A DNA stretch of 64,000 nt from Mytilus trossulus (taxonomy: Eukaryota > Mollusca > Bivalvia > Mytilida > Mytilidae): NCBI RefSeq assembly GCF_036588685.1, contig NC_086382.1, positions 70,219,999-70,283,998 of the forward strand. The letters run 5' to 3'. The notes beneath the pieces were generated by a model. That model saw only the letters and a program-made list of their open reading frames with translations, was not told the DNA's origin and searched no databases. Shown here piece after piece: positions 55,570 to 64,000 of the stretch (positions are counted from its first letter, which is position 1; each line of letters opens with the position of its first letter). A program made the position numbers and the translations under genes.

Positions 55570-57129
55570 CTGCAGTACAAAACTGTAGGTAGTACATACT
55601 CCTGTTTCCCTTCTCTTTTTTTTTACAAAAACATAAACTATTTTAATATCATTATATAATAGGAAAACAAAAGAAATATCATGAATACTGATCAAAGAAA
55701 CACACAATATTTAAATGTTATCATGAATACTGATCAAAGATGCACACAATATAAATGTTAGAATTGCTAGTAGATTTTGCTGTTTTATCTTCTAGATACA
55801 TTAGTTTAAGGGTCTATATTATGAGACAACTACCAACACCAATTCATAAGACACGTTGTATATATTATCAACTACAAAAGAAAAAACCCCAAAACATATC
55901 AATACGTCCAGTACGTCAGAAAACGTTTCAATTTCCAGGGGAAGGGTGGTGCGACTTCATGGTTCGTTTAAAACGATGTAATGAAATTTCAAGCGCCACG
56001 AGTCTGAATTGAACATAGGCCCTGCAGCAGTACAACCATTGACCTTAACAACTACACCACGAACCTTCACATCTCTATTGAGTCCACTGTATCTTGACTC
56101 GCAGCTCTCTATGGGTGTTTCGAATAACATTTTAAATCTACCAGTACATATATATATACAGGGTACACTATCTATGATGGAAATTATTGAACGTATATTT
56201 TTTATGTGACTAATTTATATATTAATTTTATGAACATATATGTATTTCAGGGAAGCAATATTTTATGAACATATATGTATTTCAGGGGAGCAATATAACC
56301 ATGAATTAGCATTAAACCGAGTAAAAAATGCAGGTAATATAATTGTAATTGACCAATGAAAATGCAGTTTAATATGCTACCTATATTACTGTCGGGTCGT
56401 TCTCATAAGAATGTTCGCTACACTTGTCAGATATTCGGAATCATCTAGATATACCCATGTACTGTCCATAACATTTTTGCCCGCTTTTCATATCAAAATT
56501 TCATTGCATGTAGTTTTTTTAAATCTTATAAAATGCCTGCTTTTTTTTAATAGTTCAGTTTTGAAAGGATTTTTTTTTAAAGACAACGAAAGGGACATAG
56601 TAATGGTGCCACTAAATCAGCCCCGGTAAAATTTGTTCGAAATTAATTGCCAAACTGATTTTGGAAGCTGCCATGTTTCAATTGTGATGAATTTTGTATG
56701 TTTTTCTAATATCAAAACTTTGAAACATCATATTTGATTGTAATGTTACTTTTATTTTCCATTACTGACCATGACGCTAATGGTTATCAACAGTTTTTTG
56801 TTTGTTTGGCGAAATTGAAAAAATGGAGTTGCATATCGGAAAACAAACATGAACGTAATTATAGTTGTACATTTTTGCAACAGTATTTATAATTGTTTAA
56901 TGAAGCCACGAAATTTGTTTTTAAAATGTTAAAAATAATAAAACCATCATTCTTTTTTTTTTAACAACAAATAAATTATTTATTCTAAAGATATCTTGTT
57001 ACAATTAAACTTCACTGTCCAAGCGCCAGTGGAGTATTCCTGTGAAAAAACTTCAAAGTTGCCAGGAACATACTCAGAATATAATAAACAATATTACATA
57101 AACTATTACAATATATTTAACTTATTCTA
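55570..57129. other. 3' flank of TIR gene, copy B; nothing else recognised
   Basis: Counterpart of 16347-17913, with small length changes in microsatellites. No ORF that survives in both copies. Confidence 0.5.
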
Positions 57130-59123
57130 TTAAATCAATTTCTTCAAATTTATGAAAAATACATTTTGAGAAATTATTTTGCTTTCATTCATAATCCTTC
57201 TTAATTCCTTAATAAACAATTCATACACATCTATATATTTCAATTTTTGCTCTGAAACATAGTATGACTTGAAAAAAACGCAAAAACCTAAAACTGTCAA
57301 AAAATAGTTAAAACCATAATAACCCTTATCTGATACATGTATTTTGTATCCAAATATTAATTGTTTAACTGATATCTTACTTTTAAAATTGAGTTGTGCA
57401 AGAAGATGTTCCACTTTATCCCAAAATTCTTTTAAAAAAGAACATGTTATAAAGAAATGAAAGTAATCTTCCTCTTCTGTTTGACAAAAATTACATTTAC
57501 TATTAGTAGAAATTTTCCATTTAAATAGTAATTGCTTTGTGGTAATAATATAATTTAGCAGTTTCCATCTAAACATTTTCATCTTATTCTCTTTTAAAAA
57601 TTTAAATATAAAATCGTTTACGAATGACATATTTGGCTTGCTATCTAGCTTTAAATTGCTTGTCCAAATATTGATACCAATCGGCTGTGTATTTTTTTGA
57701 TCTACTAGACTATTATATAACATTTTATTATAGATATCTTGTGCTTGTATTTGTTTATTTCCCCATCTCAAATTATCCTTATTAATACTGATTTTACTCT
57801 TTATAGAGTTTTCTTTAATTAGAACTTGCTGCCATTCCTTTGGGATGGAAGATTTTAATATTGTTAACTCTGCAATCCAATTAGACTTATTGCTTAATTT
57901 TTCTAAAATAAAACCCTCTGATAACTTTCCCTCACGATCAAGTATGTCGTTGATATAAATCAAACCACTTGCTACCCAGTTTTGAAAGAACAAACTTTTG
58001 TTATAATGTTTCACGTAACTATTTCACCAAATACTCTGTTATCTTATATTTGAAAAAATGATCTTTACATTTTGTAAAACCTCCCCCTATTTTCACCCAG
58101 CTTGAAATGACGTGTAAATAAAAGTCTGGTATATTTTCAAATTCTTTTAGTGATTTAATATTATCTAAATTCATGTTAAAGACAAGACAATTTTTTCCCA
58201 GATTGTTGAAATATTTGGTAGGAATAATCTTCCAGTTCGGCATAGTGGTTGAATTAAATTAGGAAACCCATGAAGCTTTCAGTGATGTAAAATAGCTATC
58301 AAAATCAACCATTTTTACCCCCCCCCCCCCTTTTTGATAATCGCCAATAAGTGTATTTCTTTTTACTTTGTCATTTTTTCCTTCCCAAATATATTTAAAA
58401 CAGCAGCTTTCAATCTCTTTTATGTATTTGTTTGGAACAATACACGAAGTAGCTAAAAATGTAAATTTAGGTAAGATCAAAGATTTTATAATTAAAAAAT
58501 TTCCAATTGTTGTTAATTTTCTTTTTTTCCATGCCTTCAGTAAGGATTTCATTTTATCAATTTTAGGTTCCCAATTTAACTTCTCATATTCGTTTGTGTT
58601 GTGACCAAAATAAATCCCTAAGGCTTTAACTGGTTTGTCTGTCCAGCGTATTCCCCCAATTTTATCTTTACTATGTTTAAGCGCCCCTATCCATATTCCT
58701 TCTGTTTTACTACGATTTAATCTCAGGCCTGAGAAAGAACCAAACGTTTCTATTATATTCATAGCATTTGATATGTCGGTTTTTGAACTACAAAAAAGAG
58801 TTGTATCATCCGCCAATTGAGATATTTTTATGTTATGTGTTTTTTTATCAATAGTTACTGTAATTCGAATACCTTTGATGTCGGGGTTTTGTCGTCAAAG
58901 TCATAATTTCTACTGACAAAAAAAAAGTAAAGCAGATAAAGTGCATCCTTGACGGATTCCTCTGGAGTTTTCAAAAATCTCAGATACCCATCCATTATTT
59001 ATTACACATGTTTGTATTCCCTTATTTAAAGTTTCCACCCATGATATAAATGATTCATTAAAACCGAAATGTTTTAAAGCGCTTAACATGAATTCCCATA
59101 AAACCATCATTCTTGTGCCTGAA
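57130..59123 (-). mobile_element. 5'-truncated, decayed LINE (Tx1/L1-like), copy B
   Basis: Same fragments as in copy A: 59110-58910 (RGIRQGCTLSALLF block), 58816-58259 (ADDTTLF block), 58243-58019 and 58014-57130 (C-terminal Cys/His cluster). B has one extra break: a one-base loss in an A-run near 58920 closes the first fragment early. It also has a three-base gain in the C-terminal part. It cannot be functional. Confidence 0.85.
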
Positions 59124-60105
59124 ATACTTAACTGAATTGAACCAGCTATTGTTTATACTAGTATTACGTCATAGCTTTAAACAAATAAAATTGCAAAGTT
59201 GGCGAATTTTTTCTTAGCCGTTTTTTTAGTCATTTTGATGTAAATAAGGTATACAAAAGTGAATAAATAACATGAAAACAAAAATCAAATTAAACTTAAT
59301 GATCTACTAAATATAATGATAATCTCTTTTGAACGTTCTTTATTTCTCATTTGCATATGTATTTCTATACTTACAGTGAACCGAAATCGAAACCTAGACC
59401 TCCTTCACGAAGAGACAAGTCATATCAGTTGTAGAGGACCGGTTTTTAGGTGGAAGTATGTGCCAGAATCTCTTAGTATAGCACCAATGAAGGTATATAT
59501 CTGTAAAACAAAACCTGCATAACCATTCCCGTTCTGTTTTTGAACATATACGTTATTGACAATGATTTGTTCTTGTCATGATCGACGAAATAGGTGCAAC
59601 TAGGGACGCTTACTCTGAGATCACATTTTGTTTTGAGCAGTGATTACTCTGTTTAATCAATGTGATTTCCTTGCAGTATATTGTGAACTGTTATATGACA
59701 TTTTCTGTTTGTCGTTTTCCTTTTACCCCTGATGTTTCTGCCCAAACATTTGACCTGACTTTGACCTTTGTAGCTCATTTGGCACAAAGTGTAAGTATGA
59801 GGCACTAAAAAGTCATTTCCTACATTTCATCACATGCCTAAATTAAAACACTCCAGGGGTAATATGTGATTTATAATGTATATGACATAATGAACACATT
59901 AATAAATAGATTAAAAACCAATTCTTCAGAGAACAATTGAAGGTCTTTCCACCTCGATATTAAGAATGAATTTTAAAAAAAAAGATGTTAGAAAATGTCA
60001 CTCTTTGTAATTTGGTACCTCAAACTGATATAAAAAAAATAAGGTTAATAGGTATATGCAGAAGACTTAATTGTCTACAATGAACAAGAAAGAATTTAAA
60101 GCAAA
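59124..60105. other. Copy B counterpart of 19906-20884; nothing recognised
   Basis: Same short ORF as in A (59316-59522) and no other content of note. Confidence 0.45.
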
Positions 60106-60735
60106 CGTCAAAATCTAGAACGTCAAGTTGACATTTGACCTTGACCTTAATTTCAAGGACATAGGTCAGGGATCTCAAATCAAAAGACCCCAGGTCAATC
60201 ACTTGTATGGTTGTGGAGAAATACCGATTTCAAATACAAAAGGGGAGAAAACTCACATAAGGATTGACCGAAACACTTCGACTGAAATGGGTTGAAGTTG
60301 TCCCTTATTGTAAACAGTAATTTGGCAAACACATCATATTAACTGTTACAATTTCTTTTGAATAACGATTACAAGCAAAATCCAAAATTTAGAATATGAC
60401 CTTGACATTCAACCTTGACCTCAAATTCAGGGTCATAGGTCAGCGAACTCAAATCGGAGGGCCCGAGGTCAATCACTTGTATGGTTTAAAGAAATAATGA
60501 TTTCAAATATATAAGGGGAGAAAACTCCTATAAGGGTTTACCAAAACACTTTGACTGAAATAGGTTGAAGTTGCGCCTTATTGTAAACTGCAATTTGGCA
60601 AACACATCATATCATTAACTGAAACAGTTTCTTTTAAATAACAGTAACAAGCAAAATTCAAAGTTTATAACATGACATTGACCTTTGACCTTGACCTCAA
60701 TTTCCTTCAAATGAACCAAGGACTTCATATTAAAA
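60106..60735. repeat. Degenerate TGACCTTGACC tandem repeats, copy B
   Basis: Counterpart of 20885-21520, three units of about 270 bp. Confidence 0.75.
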
Positions 60736-61208
60736 GACTGTAGTCCTCTACGATTTATACCATATGAATTGATCCAAGATATAGTCTATCTTAAATTTTC
60801 AAAGGGAAACAACTCCCATAAGATGTCTTCCGATCACTCCAGTCAAAATAAAACAAATCATTCTCAAGACTATACAAACAATTTGGCGAAAACAGTTTGT
60901 AAAACTCTTATACGGTTTTAGAGATATAGCGATAACAAGAAAAAGGGAATGCGGGGAGACAACTTATATAAGAGTAAGTGTTCGGTCACACAGGGTGAGT
61001 TTTGAAACCCCCATTTCTGTACAACATCATCGACCAAACATTCATTTGATATGTTGTAAAACAAAAAGGCATCTCAGACGGCAGACAAAAAAAAAATAAT
61101 CAGAAGAAAAACAAAAGGTCTTTCCACGAAAAGTGGAAAGACTTATAAAAAAAGTAAAATCACAAAAATACTGAACTTAGAGGAAAATCAATTCGGAAAG
61201 TCCATATT

Positions 61209-61520
61209 CACATGGCAAAATCAAATAACAAAACGAGTGGACTAGAACTGTCATATTCCGGACTTGGTACAGGCATTTTCAAATGTAGAAAATGGTGGAT
61301 TAATATAGCGCTAACCCTCTCACTTTTATGACAGTCTCATCAAATTCCGTTTATTTACATTGATGCGTTAAACAAAATATTCAAAACATGGGTACATCAG
61401 TCATCATCGTATAACAATTTCAAAAGGAACAATTTAACAAAACAAAAACACATCTACTACCTACGAATACATTGATTGATTCGAGTGTCTGACGTCAGAA
61501 GTTTTTATACGTCACATAAC
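61209..61520 (+). repeat. Dispersed mussel repeat abutting the end of copy B
   Basis: CATGGCAAAATCAAATAACA, GGACTTGGTACAGGCATTTT, CAAATGTAGAAAATGGTGGAT and CTCTCACTTTTATGACAGTC are phrases of an abundant Mytilus repeat as I remember it. The duplication boundary at 61208 coincides with its start. Confidence 0.65.
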
Positions 61521-62100
61521 TTTGTCGTTTACTGTGCATACAAACAATTTTAAAATTTTAAATAGGCAATGTTATCATACAGGGTTAAAAATCAAAAGTA
61601 TGTGTAACGTGTACACAGGGTAAGCGTGTCTATTTCAATTTAGAATGTGTCCGTTATCAGTTTGCTACTGGATCAAAAACTGCTCTATTTACAAAACATA
61701 TAACAAATAATCCTTATTTAAATATTAACGTCAATGAACCAAAATATGTACAACTGATCTTTGCAATCTTTAATAAACTATCTATAAACTATTCTACTCA
61801 AAATATATACACTGGTACAAATTTGTACTCTTACAAATTTGTCCTGAGTCAGGAACAATCTTGTCCTACTGGTACAATAATGCACCCTACAAGTTTACAC
61901 ACTTGTCTTTATTCCGTCGGTACAATTATGTAATTTACAAGGTGGTCACACAGACTCACACTTGTCCTTTACGGTTCAATACGGTTCAACTTGTAAATGT
62001 ACAAGTCCGTATTTCTAACAGGCACCATCCTGTTCTTTATTACACTTAGTAATCATATTTAAATATATACGAGCGAGCGATCTCGAATATCAACGTACCG
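61521..62100. other. Repetitive CTTGTAAATTTACAAG-like short motifs; no gene
   Basis: Short, often inverted, phrases such as ACAAATTTGTA, TACAAGTT and ACTTGTA recur between about 61800 and 62000. This may be the inner part of a Ty3/gypsy LTR or of another repeat. The plus-strand ORF at 61861-62049 looks spurious. Confidence 0.35.
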
Positions 62101-62435
62101 TGGTCTTATATCTGCAAAGACTTTTAACAATCGACCCTGAGCTAGGATTCTCTCCTGCTTATATAGCCAGATGGTAGCTGTACCATTCTTGAGGGAGGGG
62201 AGTTCTAACAAAGTGCCTCACTACTCGTATCTGAGTTTCCTAAGGAACACCCCTTTACATATAATCTGACCCAAAGTTTACCCGCAAGACATCTTACTCT
62301 TTTCTATGTTTATTAAAGTATTATACAAATATATACAATAAGGCTTCTGTCGAACTGTAACCAATATAAACGATTTAACTATAGATACAAAATCATCACA
62401 TAACCCACGCCTCAAAAAACACATGCGTCCCGCAT
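62101..62435 (-). repeat. Possible Ty3/gypsy 3' LTR part with promoter
   Basis: Downstream (minus strand) of the integrase stop there is a GC-richer tract (GCGGGACGCATG) followed by TGTGTTTTTTGAGGCG, a plausible purine tract and LTR start near 62426. About 270 bases on, GGCTATATAAGC (minus strand, 62157-62168) is a good TATA box. The far LTR edge and target duplication were not found. Confidence 0.4.
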
Positions 62436-62502
62436 GTCTAAAACTAACTTTACAACATAGAAATACAATATACACATTTTAATTCAGTTAAATATACAAA
62501 AT

Positions 62503-63020
62503 CTATTTAACAATATTGTAATCTGCCATCCAAGCTGGTTTTCGCCTTGGACGGCGCCCTTCATGACTACTTTCTTGCGTTTCTTCCTCAGGCAATGTTG
62601 ACTCACGAACAGCAATGTCTTGCGAATAAGGAGCCTCTATTTGGTCGTTTTCAGCTGTATCATTTTCAGTATCTAACGGAACAAAAGTGTTATAATCCGA
62701 TTCTGTCCTTAATGTATGTTTGTTCTTTTTTTAAGTCTGTCAACATGTATGACTTGTGGTTTCCCTCTGTATCCACAATCAACTTTGTATGTAAGGTCAC
62801 CATACTTGTCGAGAATTTTAAAAGTACCTTTCCAGAAGCTAGTCAGTTTTGGAGACATCACAGGTTTCTTTACTGGGAAATAGACGTATACCTCATCATC
62901 TTTTCATGACAGTTTGAGGTCGTGATAGTGTTTCTGTCTTCGCATTTGCCCTTTTATTTTACCTCTAACAAAGCTGTGGGAGATTTCTTAATTTATCTTA
63001 AGCTCCCAAGCCCACTTATG
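62503..63020 (-). pseudogene. Ty3/gypsy integrase C-terminal end, broken
   Basis: The minus strand encodes the end of a gypsy integrase. It has KGQMRRQKHYHDLKL, then DDEVYVYFPVKKP (the region before the GPY/F-like module), KVDCGYRGKPQVIHVDRL and an Arg-rich end RRPRRKPAWMADY before the stop at 62503. A TGA replaces a codon near 62908, and a frameshift near 62715 separates the GPY/F-like part from the tail. The catalytic core, RT and Gag are absent: upstream the element is cut near 63035 by a dispersed repeat. This is a dead fragment. Confidence 0.75.
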
Positions 63021-63035
63021 TGCAGGTATATCTTT

Positions 63036-63650
63036 AACTGATGGTCAAAGAGACAACAACACGACCAAAGAAAAACAACAGCAGAAGGTCACCAACAGGT
63101 CTTCAATGTAGCGAGAAATTCCCGCACCCGGAGGCGTCCTTCAGCTGGCCCACAAACAAATATATACTAGTTCAGTGATAATGAACGCCATACTAATTTC
63201 CAAATTGCACACAAGAAACCAAAATTAAAATAATACAAGACCAACTAAGGCCAGAGACTCCTGACTTAGGACAGGCGCAAAAACGCGGCGTGGTTAAACA
63301 TGTTTGTGAGATCTCAACCCTCCCCCATACGTCTAGCCAATGTAGAAAAGTAAACGCATAACAGTACGCACATTAAAATGCAGTTCAAGAGAAGTCTGAG
63401 TCTGATGAGAGAAGATGTAACTAAAGAAAATAAACAAAATGACAATAATAATACATAAATAACAACAGACTACTAGCAGTTAACTGACATGCCAGCTCCA
63501 GACCTCAATAAAACTGACTGAAAGATGATGATTTCATCATATGAACATCAGGCACAATCGTTCCCATTAGGGGTTGAGTATCATACCATCATAACATATA
63601 TGAGAAGAACATAACCCGTGTCATGCCAACAATTGTTTTTTTTTAATAAA
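63036..63650 (+). repeat. Abundant mussel dispersed repeat (AACAACACGACC family)
   Basis: GGTCAAAGAGACAACAACACG, AAGGTCACCAACAGGTCTTC, GAGGCGTCCTTCAGCTGGCC, CTCCTGACTTAGGACAGGCGC and ACATATATGAGAAGAACATAA are phrases I associate with one of the commonest Mytilus repeats. It interrupts the gypsy integrase. Confidence 0.75.
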
Positions 63651-64000
63651 TGTGTTTAGTTCCGATGCAAAGACCATATAAGTGAATCAAAATTAACGGC
63701 AAAATATGCAATCTTTAATGAACTGACAACAGTATCGTAAATATATCCCTTCTTAATAAGTCTATTCAAAAGTTTTGTTAGTTTCTGAGGTGAATACTAA
63801 ATTTATTTACTTTGTGTATGCGTTTTGTTTTTATAAAAATATTATGAAATTTTATGGTCATTGATTTCATTGTTTACTAAAGATAGAGATGGAAGTTGGA
63901 GCTAAAGTCTAGACTTTGCTCCTATTATTTGCCTTCCCTATTACAAGTGATGTACTCGTCGGGACTGGCGAGTGTAATTACTAAAAATCATCCAGCTATA
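63651..64000. other. No gene recognised
   Basis: AT-rich sequence to the end of the window, no ORF of note and no repeat paired. Confidence 0.45.

Larger units (their letters stand above)
36969..61208 (+). repeat. Long segmental duplication, copy B (24.2 kb)
   Basis: Same orientation as copy A. The match begins at 36969 (A 1815) and ends at 61208 (A 21986). B lacks the BEL element and shows its empty site. It carries a LINE tail (41733-42503), lacks A 6817-7202, and has a 9854-bp block (43337-53190) where A has 689 bp (7989-8677). Beyond both ends the two copies are unrelated. Confidence 0.9.

Noticed and set aside
62547..62909. 120-codon plus-strand ORF
   Set aside because: It is the shadow of the gypsy integrase end on the minus strand, which carries recognisable motifs.
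63395..63430. CTGATGAGAGAAG as a hammerhead core
   Set aside because: No GAAA with paired stem II; only the short core string is present.

Overview
The window is animal genomic DNA, almost certainly from a marine mussel (Mytilus-type bivalve). It is AT-rich, has long gene-poor stretches, and is filled with dispersed repeat families I recognise from Mytilus genomes. Its few protein domains (TIR, BEL/Pao Gag-protease, Ty3/gypsy integrase, LINE reverse transcriptase) are metazoan-type. There is no prokaryotic gene organisation. Family names are from memory and were not searched.

Layout. 1-896 is a decayed LINE reverse transcriptase. 901-1464 holds two direct repeats, each with a well-formed type I hammerhead ribozyme; cleavage at both would release a 370-nt unit (a retrozyme-like element). 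1815-21986 (copy A) and 36969-61208 (copy B) are two direct, about 99 percent identical copies of one segment, about 35 kb apart. Each carries one intact 158-residue TIR-domain gene (15870-16346 and 55093-55569) and one decayed Tx1/L1-like LINE. Copy A alone holds a 5.3-kb BEL/Pao-type LTR element (9815-15119) with identical-length LTRs, a 5-bp target duplication and an empty site in copy B. Copy B alone holds a LINE tail (41733-42503) and a 9.85-kb block (43337-53190). The spacer 21987-36968 holds tandem and dispersed repeats, inverted-repeat elements and two possible first exons. 61209-64000 holds a broken Ty3/gypsy integrase end and more mussel repeats.

The most striking object is 43337-47322: 3.4 tandem copies of a unit of about 1.2 kb. 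Each complete unit has, in order, a 16-bp GC-rich minisatellite, a TATA box, a hammerhead ribozyme starting 36 nt after the TATA, a short ORF, a poly-C/poly-G hairpin, five repeats of about 66 bp and a short palindrome. Transcription from each TATA would start within a few bases of the ribozyme, and the ribozymes would cut a long transcript into 1181-1219-nt monomers. Both ribozyme families have self-complementary stem III sequences (ACGCGCGU and ACCGGU), the mark of hammerheads that work as dimers.

The only likely conserved host protein genes seen are the two TIR genes. The duplication may be real or may be two divergent haplotypes placed in series by the assembler; the sequence alone cannot decide.
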